DNA of 64,000 nucleotides from Vermamoeba vermiformis (GCA_045837725.1 JBEWZL010000087.1:62001-126000); one strand, 5' to 3'. Counted from the stretch's first letter, positions 12,248-24,906 are shown. Program-made: numbers and translations. The notes: generated by a model not told the origin, from the letters alone.

Positions 12248-14403
12248 TCAAAGTGGCTGCACATTGATTGTAAACGAGTCTACGGGCTTGAGAGTGATCG
12301 ATTGTTGAAATTTCAGCTACAAATAGATCAAATTAATACTAGTACGACTATTATCGTACTTGTCAGTATAATCTATATGTAACGTACCTCGCTATTTGGA
12401 GTAAATTTGAATTTTTGCAATACTATCGCCAGCACTGCTTTCATCTCGAGCATTGCAAAATTATTTCCCATGCAGATACGAGGCCCTAAAAATTACAATA
12501 AGAACGCATTAGTATTACTCGGAATTGAAAAAATGAAATTTCAGGGTTTTTTCGTACCAGCACCAAATGGGTACCATGGAGCATTGTTAGTTTTATCAGT
12601 TTCATTTTCTTTGAGCCACCGATCAGGTCTGAACTCGTACGGCGCGTCGTAGAATTCTTCGGAAGTATGCAGTGCAATTGACAGCATGCTGAAGACAGTA
12701 CCTTTAGGCACGTGATAGCCGTTCACAACGGAGTCTTCGACGGACTGGCGAGAGAACCCCATCAACGGAGGATACAAGCGAGTGGCCTCTTTTATCACGG
12801 CAGTAATGCAGTTCAAATGTGAAACGTCCTCGTACGTCGGATCCGCTCCGTGAAGTACGGATCTTGCCTCGGATCTGGCTTTTTCTTGAACGTCCAAATT
12901 CTTCGCCAATAAATAGATAGTGCTAAGAAGAGCTTTAAAAAGTATTATTAGTCTTAGCTAGATTGAATTATATGTCAGGTTAACTTCGTACCAGAAGATG
13001 TTGTCTCGTGTCCAGCGATGAAAAATGTATTGACGTTGTGAATTAACTCTTCGTCAGTCATTTTTGCGCCTTCTTCATTCGCTGACACTAACATCTCTAA
13101 CAGATCACTTTCCTCGCCTAAAAATCAAATTGTTAATCGCCACCAGTTTGACGGATCTAATTTCAGTATTACGTACCTTCTCGTTTAGGCATTGAGCGCT
13201 TTTTGGCTATCAGATCCGTTACAAGCTTGCGAAAAGTTTTGAAATTTTCGTCTAATTTCTTGTTTTCTTTCGTAGGAAGCTTGGATAAGAAGGACGAGAA
13301 TGACTTTGGATCCGCCATTTTTTCCATAATGACTTGATACGACTTCAATTCGAGTGGTGCATCCTTTTCAAAACTTCCGAAATCGAAGCCAAACCCTGCT
13401 TTACCAATAGCTTCCATGGTCATCTACAAAAGGTCAAGAATGATTCTAGTACACGGATCTTCAAAAGTCTTAATCAAACTTACCTTAGTCAACAACGGGA
13501 ATAATTTAACACTTCCTCCATTTTCGCTCGCTTCTTGTTTCATTGCATCCATCAGCAAATGACTGACGTGAATGAACGCAGGGAAGATTGACTTCAACTT
13601 TGTGATTCTGAACGAAGGATTCATCACCTGTAAGATATTGATGGCACGTAAGTCAGAGGTCTATTAATTAATATTTTTGATGACAGGTGTCAAATTGAAC
13701 AGGGTTGGATCCGCTCTTTGATGCTTACTCGTCGCTGTCTGGACCATCTGTCACCCGCAACCATAAGCACACCTTCACCTGCTAGGCGGTCTAAAACTAC
13801 ATTGAAATTGTTGACCTTGTGAAACACTTCAGTGTTGCTGCAGTTCAGTGAAAAGTTAGTACGTCGGACAAATCTCCGAGTGAGTTAATTTTTTGAATTT
13901 GGTTTGTGAACGTGTTGAATTCACCTTGAAACCTCACGGATAATCTGTGGATCCCATGTAACGACCACTGGCACTCCGAAGAAGATCATTTGAACTGAAT
14001 GTGACCTATGGCGAAAGTTAGTGAGCGGATCTCGCTGAAATCACAAAGCTTACTTGTTCTCCCAATCTTTGGCGAACTTGGGAAACAGTTCAAAGTCAGG
14101 CGTTTTCTGAGGTATATTAATCGTTAGTACAGCAGTATACCAAGATATTCTCAATCGTTGCTAACATTTCCTGTCACCATTCTGTTTGCAAAGACAGCGA
14201 AGGTCGTAATTGGATTTTGATATGGCATCATAATGGGCTAAGAAAAAATATTAAAATCAACAGAATAAAAATTAATTGTTGCTTACCCTTCCGTTAGCCA
14301 AAGTTGGATCCACCAGCCGAACAGATTTCATTCTTGTAATGTTTGCAAGATACCTTTGTATCAAAAAGGCGAATACAGCGCCCAGTAGCAGAAGTACTAT
14401 CAT
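12248..14403 (-). CDS. Cytochrome P450 monooxygenase
   Basis: Haem-thiolate monooxygenase anchored in the ER. Start at 14403 gives an N-terminal anchor ([18 protein letters not shown]). About ten exons splice in frame. Hallmarks present: C-helix WSRQRR, I-helix oxygen-activation motif AGHETTSS, K-helix ExxR in [11 protein letters not shown], the PERF-region analogue FRPDRWL, and the haem-binding block [20 protein letters not shown] with the Cys thiolate, interrupted by an intron after FGAG. The I-helix exon joins properly only if the acceptor is the AAG before CTCTTCTTAGC near 12942, giving [16 protein letters not shown] is at 12248-12250. About 500 residues, normal for the family. The C-terminal ITLKPVDSF resembles CYP3/CYP5-like classes, but substrate and subfamily cannot be told from sequence alone. 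Confidence 0.93.
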
Positions 14404-14758
14404 TGGAAATTAATATTTGTTTGTTGTTACTCGCTCAACATGAAAACAAGAAATCAATTTTCGGTGTTTTATGCCAGCCCCAATTTCCCGCTCAATTTAA
14501 TGACACACGTGACGGGCACGTGGCATTACGAAATCTCGCGAACTAGCCAAGACTCATCCTACGTAACTTAAGTCTGGCTGACCAGCAGAAGAACATAAAT
14601 TATCTCGCTGAAGATAGCGCCAAACAATATCTCTTATTTCCGTTTGTTCAAAAGTTATTGTATATTAACAAATATTTTGAATATTTAAAGTGTAGAGGTC
14701 ACATGTTTGCTTAAGCAAGATGCAGATGCAACAAAAATTTTGATTGAAATTTATTTAT
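14404..14758. other. Spacer between P450 start and JmjC gene end
   Basis: About 355 bp, AT-rich towards 14640-14760. It should hold the P450 promoter (minus strand) and the 3' end of the JmjC gene. The short open frame here is antisense and has no coding character. I see no RNA gene or clear repeat. Confidence 0.4.
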
Positions 14759-17030
14759 TTACTGGAAACAATATTTAAACAACATCGGTATATTTTCTTT
14801 TCCTAACACTCGCCAACCCAAGATATCGATATACTCAGAGATCATTATCTCTCTGGCGGCACCGTCAAATTTCTTGACGTGCACCACTACTTCTTGCAAA
14901 AACCCTTCAAAATTCTGCATTTCTACACTGAGATCAACTTCAATCTGACAATACATGTCCGGATTGCTCGGGTCACCGCTCAAAGGCTCTTCTAAAATGG
15001 GTTGATAGCGTTGTTTGTACAGTGCTTGCATGAAGGCCATAGCTTCAAAACCTAATAAAAAAATCCGGTAAATGCATATTCTTATGATAAATAAAGAAAT
15101 AAATCTCAAAAAAATGGTGCAAAACTCGATCCAGCCTGAAAAATTTTTGTTCGTATAAGTTGTGATTATAAAAGTTAATAGTAATAGTAATAGTGAGGCT
15201 ATTGTGGCTATTATTTAAATCATATTGTGCTCCATATGGGCACTTACCAGTGCGTTCCAAGAGCTCTGAAATGAGGTATCGCAAGACATGCAGTTTGTGG
15301 CCCAGATTGAGGTCGGCCTTAATCTTCAACATCCTCTTGAACAGTTCTTGATAATTTTCGTACAGCGTGTAATCGGTCCACACGTTCACTGAAATGCCTG
15401 CGTCGTTGTTGATCACGTGATGGAACCACAAAGGCGGCAAGTACAACATGTCACCGGCTTTCAATGTGACCTAAAAATAGAAACAGATTAAGCATTTACA
15501 CTGATATTTCATGAATCTAAATACCGTTTGTACGGCATAAAATTAATAAATATTGGAATTGAAAATAAAATTTGCAATGTTACATTACTTGTTGGATCCG
15601 TGTAAGGAACGTACTTCGAGGGCACCGGTAACGTCTGCAAATTTCGGAAACGTTTCCAAATCAATTGCAGTGAGATTGGCTTGAGTTCTACGATGATGTG
15701 GATGAACGCGAGGGAACAAATAAATGTTCTTATGGTTCTCGGGGGGCAACAACAGGAAGGTCTTCGTGCCCGTGATTTGAACGAAGAAATTGTCGCTCAA
15801 GTCGTAGTGCATTTGCGTTGTGACTCCTAAAAGCAATGTCATTAATATTATACTCATTATATAATGATCCGTATCTTGCTTGGATAAAGCCAGGTCCGTC
15901 TTTGATTTTTAAAAACTCTGTACAATTTCAAATTTCAAATAAACCAATATTCAAAATAACTTACCTTTACTTCCGTACCAAAATTGGATTTTTTGAGGCA
16001 AATCTTTAGTCGGTTCCGGGCTTAAAATGTTGAAGGGACTCACATCCGCTAACAGATCTTTCGCGACAGCACCCATTTGCTTAATAGACTGCGAATAATA
16101 ATAGTACCCGAATGTTTCAGGCTGAAGAGACTTCTCGAACATCTCTTTGACGGTCATTTCAATCACTTCATAGGGTCTTTGACCGTAAGTCTGGTCGTAC
16201 GCCTCCGCTCGCTCTCGGTACAAATGAATTGTGGGAAGCGTCGAATGAAGTACGCCACCCAATTTACTCTTAGGACCTATAATATAAATAATTATTAGGC
16301 GATGCTACGATAAAGATGAATCTCGAGCGGAGATTTTTCTTGAGATCCGTTTCATGAACGTTACATATTTAACTATTTGACGAAAGTAATAATAACTATA
16401 ATTATTTGAGGCACGTACCTAGTTTTTTCAACAAGAATTCGCGGTTCCATTTGCCCAACGCTTTCCAATCGCGGTGTATTTGAGTGCCAGATTGGAATAC
16501 AATTGGCTTATTACGCGCAATTGCCTTTAAAATTATAATTAATTCCAAGATTAATTGAATTACTAAACGTAACGAGCTCTTTTGAAGCTCTTGTGTACTT
16601 TAATTGTGCAATTAATTTAAAATCGCACCAGCAAAATTAAAATAAATTGCAATAATACATTGTTACTACTTACTTGCTGAGCAAAAGGTTTGTTAGGGTC
16701 TTTCCAATCAACTCGCTTAACTTCATCGATTTTCAACAGATCGCGGTAATGTTTTGGAGGGATTACTTCTTTATCTCGATTTATTACGCTAAATATTTTT
16801 TCTTACGTAAGTGTAGTTCGTATTAATGTAATTAATAGCGAATTATCTAATTTTTCATGAATAAATACCGAATTTTTTATTAAATACCTGATAGTGCCTG
16901 TCTGGCCGCCAAAACAGCCCTCACCAACGCATTCGAAATCACCTCCTTCTACAGATACAAGTACATCTTGCGCTAGAACGCAAAATACTAGCGTTGAAAC
17001 AATAAGACACCGGATGAAACTTGGAGTCAT
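14759..17030 (-). CDS. JmjC/cupin_8-domain 2-oxoglutarate oxygenase with signal peptide
   Basis: Fe(II)/2-oxoglutarate-dependent oxygenase of the JmjC/cupin_8 type (FIH, JMJD5, JMJD8-like hydroxylases). The start at 17030 is the first ATG in frame; upstream codons in that frame have only TTG. Residues 1-24 form a signal peptide (MTPSFIRCLIVSTLVFCVLA), so the enzyme should act in the ER lumen or outside. The core shows IVFQSG, the iron ligands H-x-D in VTTQMHYDLSDNFFVQI, the strand TKTFLLLPPE and the distal region GDMLYLPPLWFHHV with the third ligand His, then NVWTDYTLYE. The last exon (to TAA 14759) is helical. A 5'-UTR intron at 17039-17087 is visible just upstream of the ATG. Substrate unknown. 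Confidence 0.85.
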
Positions 17031-17209
17031 TTCTGAATCTACCAATAATTAGTTGTAACTCTTCCACATGTGAATTTATTAGCTTACCTATTGTTTCACC
17101 ATTCTCGCACGGTTAAATTGCAAAGAAAAAATATTTGGACCGTTATTTTTTACGCACAACAGATGTGTTCTTAGTCTGCTTCTCCATCGTCAATCCTTCT
17201 TCCTTCGAG

Positions 17210-17939
17210 AACGTGCGTGCCAAGTGGTACCCCGAAGTCTCTCACCACTGCCCCACGTGACGCCCCGACCGCGAAGAGTTCGCTCCGGATGTGCTTTTTA
17301 CCAAGTCCTGGAAGATCCGCAACGTCGGTGCTTTGCCCTGGTCAACCGAGTTCAAGCTCATTCAAGTCCAAAAAGACATCAGTGCCACGAGCCAAGTTGA
17401 CGCAGTGCCAATCACTCGCGAAGTAGCTCCGAACGAAGAGTACGATGTCACCGTCCCGATGCGCACTCCGAGCCAGCCTGGGTATTACGAGAGCTTCCGG
17501 AGAATGACCGATAACGAAGGCAAGAAATTTGGTCCTAAGTAAGTTACATCATTAATACTAGCTACGTACAAACTGACTTACATTTCTCAAGATTGATCTG
17601 CAAGGTCAACGTCGTTGCCCCGCAACCTCATTCAGCAGAGGAAAAAGAACCTCTGTAACATCTGTCGATAGAAAACAACTCGCCCCCGCTCGCAATCAAG
17701 CCAGAGAAGAGCGCTTGAAAAAGTACGAGGCTCAGATCGCCAAGCTTGAAGAGTTAGGCTACAAGCCCAACAACCAGCACCTTCGCCTGTTGGCTGAGTA
17801 TGACGGTGACGTCAACCGCGTCATCGCTTTCATGGCTCAAAAAGAAGGCACAAGCGAAGTCCTAAATTTCGAAGATCTACCAATCGGCGTTAGCCAGAAT
17901 TCATCGAATCAAAAAAACAATTTAATCTACCTACTATGA
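17210..17939 (+). pseudogene. NBR1/ILRUN-like FW-domain + UBA gene, disrupted
   Basis: The stretch 17291-17542, joined by an intron (about 17539-17590) to FGPKLICKVNVV, encodes an NBR1-type FW (four-tryptophan) domain: KSWKIRNVGALPW, then PGYYESFRRMTDNEGKKFGPK. From about 17700 a different frame encodes a UBA-like domain (AQIAKLEELGYKPNNQHLRL ... GDVNRVIAFM). NBR1 is a selective-autophagy receptor with PB1-ZZ-FW-UBA layout; ILRUN has UBA plus FW. Here the part before FW contains an in-frame TGA near 17270 and no usable ATG, and FW and UBA lie in different frames with a TAA near 17657 between them. So this is a decayed copy, or a short gene damaged by sequencing error. Base composition is GC-rich like expressed genes here, arguing for recent damage. 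Confidence 0.6.
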
Positions 17940-18135
17940 TATGTATCGACCCTTCTTGTCTTCAATAAACGCTGCACGAGCTTTTCTCAGAGAAAAAAGA
18001 ATCGTGGCCGCAGATCTCTCTACCAGATCTCACTCCGCACATCCTCAACGCATTTTCAGTGAGTAAAGACCTTCGTTAGTACGCAAACCCAAGTTGACTA
18101 GCCCTTTCTCTCTAAGCAAAAGTAAAAAAGAAACT

Positions 18136-18208
18136 GGCCTAACTCGGATTCGAACCGAGGACCTCCCGCTTACTAGGCGGGCGCAATAACCAACTATGCT
18201 ATTAGGCC
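18136..18208 (-). tRNA. tRNA-Thr (anticodon AGT)
   Basis: The minus strand folds as a complete 73-nt cloverleaf. Acceptor GGCCTAA pairs with TTAGGCC, the D arm contains AGTTGG, the anticodon stem CCCGC/GCGGG closes the loop CTAGTAA (anticodon AGT, read as inosine-GU), and the T arm is CTCGGTTCGAATCCGAG. No intron, no encoded CCA. A run of T residues follows on the minus strand (TTTCTTTTTT, just below 18136), the usual Pol III terminator. The B box GGTTCGAATCC is intact. Confidence 0.95.
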
Positions 18209-18287
18209 GTTGTTGTTCGTCGGGCCAAAAACTAGACGACGCGATCATTTGCAAAGAATTAGACTTGAGCTGTTTTATTCTTACCGC

Positions 18288-20840
18288 TCAGTAGTCGAAC
18301 GCAGTGAACTTAACCCAGTCAAAATTGAATGAGTCGGGCATACCAGCATGACCAATGTTATTGCAGATATCGGCACCGCTCCATTTGAACACAGGCTGAA
18401 AAAAATTGTCAGGTTGATGTTCACACGAACTTGTTAACAAGTACGTACCTGTTGGTTGTGAGTAGGACCGCTTTGAGCTTCAAACATCATGTTCTTAATG
18501 ATGGTATTGTCAGTGACCTTAGTATCAGTACCACCGAAGCAGAAGCGCGTTCTTAAAGGCATCCGTTAGTTTCAAACTTTTCACGCACGTGTCAACTTAC
18601 CCTTTGCCGTCAGGCATCAAATCAAATCGAGAGCACAATTGGTAAGAAGGATTGCCCTGAATTCGATGTTAGAACTAACATTGTACGTATTAACGTGTCA
18701 GACGTACCATGGCAAGAGGATCGTGCTCAAAGTTGTTGTAGCGCAACAAGTCCTTGATGCCCTTCAAAGAGGATACTTTGTAGTTGTCACGACGGAACAC
18801 ATTAGCACGAGGAGCAGTTTCGTAAGCATTGACTGTGTTGTTCTTGGCATACGGTTCCCCTAAAGCACATCCGTTAGATACCGAGCACGATAGGTAACAA
18901 TTATTGCTTACATCCACTGACTTCAGAGATCTTCTTGAAGAATGGAATGTTGTAGCTAGGCCAGTAGCCCAAAGCCAACATACGAGTCATATCAGCAGAT
19001 TCAATGTGACTAGATTAAACGGTCATTAAGTCATCGATGAACAAGACATAATCACGACAAGACGTACCCAGGGATTTGTTCAGAGATCCACAAAAGACCC
19101 TCCTTCAAAGGCTTGCCAGGCTCGAACTTGTTGTAGTCAACGACAATCCATTGGTTATTGTAAGTACCGCTGTTGAGCTTAGAGTAGACCTCAACCCAGT
19201 GCTTGCCGTCCTTAGCCCTGTACAAGCATTAGAGTTAATGTAACTTCTATACAAGCTCGTATCACATACATTCTGTTAGCAGCCATAACACGAGTCCAGC
19301 TCATCAAAGTCTTGGGGCTAATGAAAGTCTTGAACAACTCAGTGTTCGGCACTTCATTGGTAGTCTCCATAACACAGAAGCCACTAAGAACAAAACAGCA
19401 TTAAGACCACGTAAAGCGCTAGCATTGACAAGGAGATTCAGGTGTCAGTTTAAAGGCGCGTGCACTTACGTGTTCGTGATGAAAAAGTCGTCAGTAGAGC
19501 TCAAAATGCCAGGGTAAGACGAGAACGAGATGGTTTGAGCACGGGCGTGAGGGATCTTGAAATCATAAGACTTGAGAATTCTCAACATGGATCCGTATTG
19601 AGCCCAAGTAGTGTGACCCGAGTACAAAGACGACAAGTCATCAGATACGCGAACAATAGATGAGCAATGTGAGTTCACGGTCAACATGTGAGGGTCATTC
19701 AAGTCAAATGAAGCAGACAATCCGCGAAGAATATCTAAGAGTATGAAGGTTAAACGGATGGATCTGATCTACTTTTACTCGTTATTCCGAGACTTACCGC
19801 CAAGATCGTACCAGCTGGACAACATGAGCATGTCAGTGATGGCCATCTTAGTACCGTTTGAAGTGCCATAACCATCAGTCAAACCTTCGAGTTGACGGAA
19901 CTGGTGGTTGATCTGGATGTGCACGCAACATGGATTAGTCCAAGGCTTACGAACGTGGTTGCATCTAGCATATATTATCTTACGTTCATCCAATAGGGAT
20001 CATTACCGTTAGCTCTAACACTGCTCTTAACGAACGAGTAGTGCTCGAGGAAAAACTTGGTGAGCAAAGCGTAGTTCTTCATGATCTGAAACAAAAAATT
20101 AATTAATATTCGGACTGTAAGCTAGGTATATTAACCTAGGCGGACGATAATATTACTAAGATATAATATTGTTATGACTTACAGAAGGAGAAGTGGTCAA
20201 AAGGTTTGCCCAATTTTGTTCGATTCTAACGGCAGTAAGAACACCTCAAAGCATAAATTGAGTGACATTACGATATAAAATATTATTTAATTAAATTGCA
20301 AAACTCAATCATAATTGAATTGACCCGATCCGAATAAATAATTGCTGCGCAATCTATTTATCAATCAGTTAGTTAATATTTACCTTCAAGATAACCTGCA
20401 GCGTACATAACATCCTCAGGCCTCTTATTGACGGAGTCAGCGTGGACATAAAGCTTGCCCCATCCGTCTTTGTTTACTTCGTCATTCCATGAACCCCATG
20501 CGTCTTAAAAAATATACATCATTATTACGTTGTTATTTACGTGCTAAATTACGTCATTGTCAATTTAAAGATACGATCTTTTTTTAGTTTCAAAAATGAA
20601 ATTAATTAATTAACTACTAAACCTCATTCAATAATGCTTCTACTTACATCCAGAGATATCTTCAACGCCGTATTTAATAGAATATTTACCGTTTTGATTA
20701 TAAACGGTAGCCTTAGTTGGCGAGCTGATTAACGAATTAGTTGATCGACTCTTAATTGATTCAATTGCACTTTATACTTACGCAGCAAGCGCCGAAGCAA
20801 CAAACAATAAGGCAACTACGAAGATCAATTGTGTTCTCAT
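18288..20840 (-). CDS. Phospholipase B-like / lamina-ancestor family lysosomal hydrolase
   Basis: N-terminal nucleophile hydrolase of the PLBD/lamina-ancestor family, a secreted or lysosomal enzyme reported to act on phospholipids or related amides. Start at 20840 gives a signal peptide (MRTQLIFVVALLFVASALAA). About 13 exons splice cleanly. Family signatures in order: a YAAGYLEG block, NDPYWMNINHQFRQLEGLTDGY, LMLSSWYDLGG, the nucleophile-Cys block VNSHCSSIVRV followed by GHTTWAQYGSMLRILKSYDF, SYPGILSSTDDFF, NNQWIVVDYNKFEPG, IPFFKKISEVSG, and the C-terminal DNTIIKN and FDWVKF. Family members mature by autocleavage just before that Cys. TGA at 18288-18290. Length about 550 residues, normal. Such enzymes are often multi-copy in amoebae; only one is in this window. 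Confidence 0.92.
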
Positions 20841-20949
20841 GTTTATTTGTTCAGCGACAAAAAAATACGAATTACTGCTATTTTTATCGCGTAATAAAAC
20901 TAAACTTTGTGGCTTTAATTATTTGGAGCAAAATCTATGGACCCTTTTA

Positions 20950-21207
20950 TTAGGAGAGAGTAACGGAAACCAACCGCGTTAATTGCTCTGTTATGTCAAA
21001 TTCATCATTTTCGTGGTACTGTTTGGCTACCAATGAGTCTAGGTAAAGGATTTGAAGGCTCTTCAACTTCGTTAAGTGAATTCCCTTCACCGAACCATGA
21101 CAATTTAAATTAGTTATATTGAATGACTCTATGATTTCTTCTGAGTCAACACCAGGGGTCCAAGTGTCCAGACCGATAAGCGTGTCACCCAGTAATATTA
21201 TTAGCAA
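20950..21207 (-). CDS. Uncertain small ORF with leucine-rich-repeat-like content
   Basis: A minus-strand open frame begins with a hydrophobic stretch (RLIISLLIILLGDTLIGL) just after an acceptor-like TTTATTTAG and continues with IHLTKLKSLQILYLDSL, which looks like part of a leucine-rich repeat. There is no ATG in frame, and an in-frame TAG precedes it, so it could only be a later exon. Any upstream exon would overlap the plus-strand gene at 21259. It may be a fragment. Confidence 0.2.
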   Translation of the reverse strand: MLIILLGDTLIGLDTWTPGVDSEEIIESFNITNLNCHGSVKGIHLTKLKSLQILYLDSLVAKQYHENDEFDITEQLTRLVSVTLS

Positions 21208-21258
21208 AGAGATGATTAAACGCTAAATAAAGATATCAATTCGATTCTTGAGCGTGAG

Positions 21259-21579
21259 ATGGCCGCTGTTTCGGTTAACCGTAAGAAAAAAGCCATGCTC
21301 TCGTCAAGCTCCCAAGTACATATAGAATTCGTCAGGCTGCTAAATGAACCATATTTCGGGAAGGAAAGAATTTTCGTGCAAGCACAACTCCAGCTTCGTC
21401 AATTGGAAGCCTCATCTCAATTTCAATACTGGACCAAATTACTTCGTAGGACCGAGCAGAGAGAAAACGAGGTTCGCCGTAAATTAGGAGAGGAGACGAG
21501 GGAATTCGTTGATTACAGACAGGTGGAGCGAGACAATAATTTAATAATTGCTATAAAAATCAAGCATAATAAACAATAA
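21259..21579 (+). CDS. Hypothetical small basic, helical protein
   Basis: Single-exon ORF of 106 residues, ATG 21259 to TAA 21579. Basic N-terminus (VNRKKKAM), then a predicted amphipathic helical stretch rich in Gln, Leu, Arg and Glu (LQLRQLEASSQFQYWTKLL) suggestive of a coiled coil. No membrane segment or signal. I do not recognise the family. It lies between the PLB-like gene (divergent) and the crooked-neck gene (convergent) and seems a real small gene from its composition and position. Confidence 0.5.
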   Translation: MAAVSVNRKKKAMLSSSSQVHIEFVRLLNEPYFGKERIFVQAQLQLRQLEASSQFQYWTKLLRRTEQRENEVRRKLGEETREFVDYRQVERDNNLIIAIKIKHNKQ

Positions 21580-21879
21580 ATTTACCATTTGTGCGCGTAT
21601 TTGATTGTTGGTTTGATCTGTTTGGGTGTCTTTCGGCGTCTATTGAAAATAAACAAAATCTGATTTTGTCCTTATTTTAACAATTATGAGAAGAATATAA
21701 GATGGAACTTGTCCAGTTCTCAACATTCGTCGGTTTTTAGGAAGCGTTGTGTTTCTGTAACATTGACATTTTTAAAACAAAATCAACAACAGACGAAGAC
21801 TAGCGTCAGTTGGTTATAAAATTGGTTCCTAACTAGTTGTACGTACGGCTGTTTATTTGCTACATTATAACAGATCTTG

Positions 21880-24800
21880 TTAATCTTGCATCTGATCTTC
21901 GGACTTGACGGGCACGGAAGCTGCTTCTTGTTGCTTCTTTTGGTCCTGTTTCCATTTCTTCGCCATTTCGAGGATCTTAAGCTTGGGCTTGACTTCTTCC
22001 TCGTCGGGGAAAATGTAGTCATAGTATTCTTCAAGACCCGCATCTTGACCAGCCTCAGTTGTAACCCTAAACAATGCCAGTTAGTTAATGCTTTGTAAAT
22101 ATGATGGCAGCGGGTCCCTCTATTATTGTGGTAATTATTTCTGGTATTAAATTCGAAGGTTCATAAAATAACGGTTGTGGATCTACATACTTTCGTTGTT
22201 TCTTGACACGTCTAGGCATGTTCTTGTTAACTTCTTCTCTTGTTGCTTCATCACCAACTTGCTCTTCAAACTCGCGCCAAGCATCGAATATCAATACACG
22301 CTATCAATAGTGTTAGATCCGGATGCACCAAAAAATGATCAAAAAATAATTGTACACTCACCTCTTCTTTGTTATCCACATTCTTAAGTGCAGCAAACGC
22401 TTGTCTGAATACTTCTCGAGCCTCTTTAATGGCGCCAATGGAAACTTCAAACTTTGCGTAGCTGATCCAAACTTTGACGTGCTTGGTACGTTGCAACAAT
22501 CGGCGGTACAACGTGCGAGCATGTCCGTATTCGCCGTTGCCAATCTCAAAGTCGATGTAAGCCTTCCACAATAATTCGGGCATATCCAACATGGTTTGTT
22601 GGGTAGCGAGTTCGTAGATCGCACGTGCTCTTTCGATCTGATCAGGCGTTGTTAATGGTTGAGGATTATTACAAAAACGCTATTGGATAGGCATATAGTA
22701 TCGTAGTTATATATGATTATATCGGAAATTTAATATTGTGATGCTACTTACCTCCTGCAGATCGCGTTCGAGATCGGCAAATTTAGTCCAAGCTTTGCAA
22801 TTATGCGGAGCAGTTTCAAGCCATTTTTGGAAAATCTTTCGGCATCTGTCCATCTCTCCCAATTGCATCTCCAACTCGATATAGGCGTTGAAAATTCTAT
22901 CGTTCGGGGCTTGACCAAGGGCGTTACCGTAGATCTGACGAGCACCGGCTAGATTCTTTTGACGGATCTCCAAGTTGGCGTATAAGACCCAAATCTTAGC
23001 AAAAGTGAAGATTTTGTGAGGAATCAAGTTCAAGCAAGCTTTGTAAACTGCTCTAGCTCGTTCAATATCCTTCGCTTCCATTTCTTCGTAGATCGCGTAG
23101 TTGATCCACAAATAGATGTATCTGCGCCAATATCTCTTTTCTTTCGTGGGCGGAACATTAGCAATGGCTCGTTCGTAAACGTCTCTAACGCGGTCCGGCT
23201 CAGAATGGGTCTCTTCTAATCGCACATAATCGAACCAAATGTCGTAGTTCACAGGGTTCAATTTGATTTCATCTTCATATTGGAATCTTCTCTTATTCAA
23301 AATCACGTCCTCAATGCCTTCGCGATCGCCATATTGCTTCTCGAATTGAATAAAAGTTTTGTACAATTCTTTGGCCTGACAAGTAAAAGTTAGATCCGCC
23401 AGTGCACGAGCCATAATATAACATCCATGACTTACTTGGTGCTTGGGAATATGGTCCAAAGCGTATTTGTAAATTGTTCGTGCGCGCTCGAATTCTTTGC
23501 AGCGCTCTTCGAATTTAGCAAATGCGATAAAGAATGATTCGTCATTGGCACTCTCGCCCAAATATTCAATAGCTGATTCGAAGACTTGACGGGACTTTAC
23601 AATTTCACCCTGTTTTTCTTCGAATTTGGCCCATTTTATCCACGAGTCTGTTGTTTGTTCGCTGACAACAAATCTGCGATAAATATCTCGGATTCTGCTA
23701 ATGTCACCTTTCTGGAACTCGAACTTGATATAAGCAGCTATAATATTAATGGTTAGTATTATATTTGCTATTGTTTAAGATTCAATATTCAAATCGCGGC
23801 CCTTGCTGAAAGTCTTCAAAAGTTTAATGTGGATCCGGTAAAATTTCATGTTCGTAAACTATTGCCAATTTATATAAGGGCAAATATATTATATTAATAT
23901 CATAAGACCGGGACCTATATAATAAAATGAATACTTACTCCAAGCGTACTTGTCGGGTTGCCACTCCATCCATCGCTCAAACAGTGTTCTAACACCGACA
24001 TAATTGCCCAACATTTCTTCCATGTGGATATATTTGTACCAAAACTGATTGACACGTGGCATAATGGTCACGGCACGGTCCCAAAGGTTACGTGCGTGAT
24101 TGATATTTTTGTTACGCATTTCAAATTCAGCGTATTTTAGCCACAGGGTCACGTGAGTCGGTTCAACTTCAAAAGCGCGTTCAAAAATTGATCGAACGCG
24201 TTCCCATTCGCCCTGTGTCTCTTCCCATGCAGTGTAACGCAACCAGTTACCAATGGAATGTCTATAAAAGGAAAGTTAGCGTTGAAGTTCATTCACCGGA
24301 AGCACATCCGCAAAACTTTTGTTATTCTTCGTATTATTATAACATGTGATAATGTAGAATGCTTCAGTTTCGAATTTCAAATAATTTTCCTTGCAAGTTT
24401 GTTCGATCGTGGCAGATGGAGCGAACTTTTGTGGTCAAATACTAATAGCTTCCTTATTAAAACTAAGATCATACCTGTTTTTTCGTAGAGAGTCCTCAAA
24501 TTCTTTTCTTTTGCGCAGTCTGTACTCATCGAGTTCCTCTTGATCCAGAATCTGTTGGTTAGGCGCTTGTGTGGAGACCTCTTGACGCTCAAAAGCTTCA
24601 CGCAAGAGTTGCTCAGCCGTAATTTGCATAGCCGCTGGGGCCTTATTCTTCACCTAATAACACCAGCGATTAATTTTCTAGATTCCATAAAAATACAATA
24701 TATTCACTAATAATATTTTTATAACGGCACATATATTTAAAAAATAATATTGTGCATTAGTAGTGCCAATTAATCTCTAAAACAGCAGATGCAGTATTTT

Positions 24801-24906
24801 AAAAAAATTCAGAAAATTAAGTATTCGTTATTCGGCGTAATATTTCAATGCCAATCATACAATCTTATATTTAATTAATACTTACTTTAACTGCGCGTGC
24901 TGCCAT
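21880..24906 (-). CDS. CRNKL1: Crooked-neck / CLF1 (SYF3) spliceosome-associated HAT-repeat protein
   Basis: Scaffold of the Prp19/NineTeen complex, needed for tri-snRNP recruitment and spliceosome activation in the nucleus. ATG at 24906 begins MAARAVK, split by an intron from [20 protein letters not shown], the invariant N-terminus of the family. It continues with [19 protein letters not shown] and an array of HAT repeats (W-x2-Y/F-A-x-W/F-E ... RAR-x-I/V-F-E/Y), e.g. [86 protein letters not shown]. The C-terminal part has [10 protein letters not shown] and a charged acidic tail to TAA 21880. About nine exons with no frame breaks. Diverges from the small gene at 25018, with only about 110 bp between start codons. 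Confidence 0.95.
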
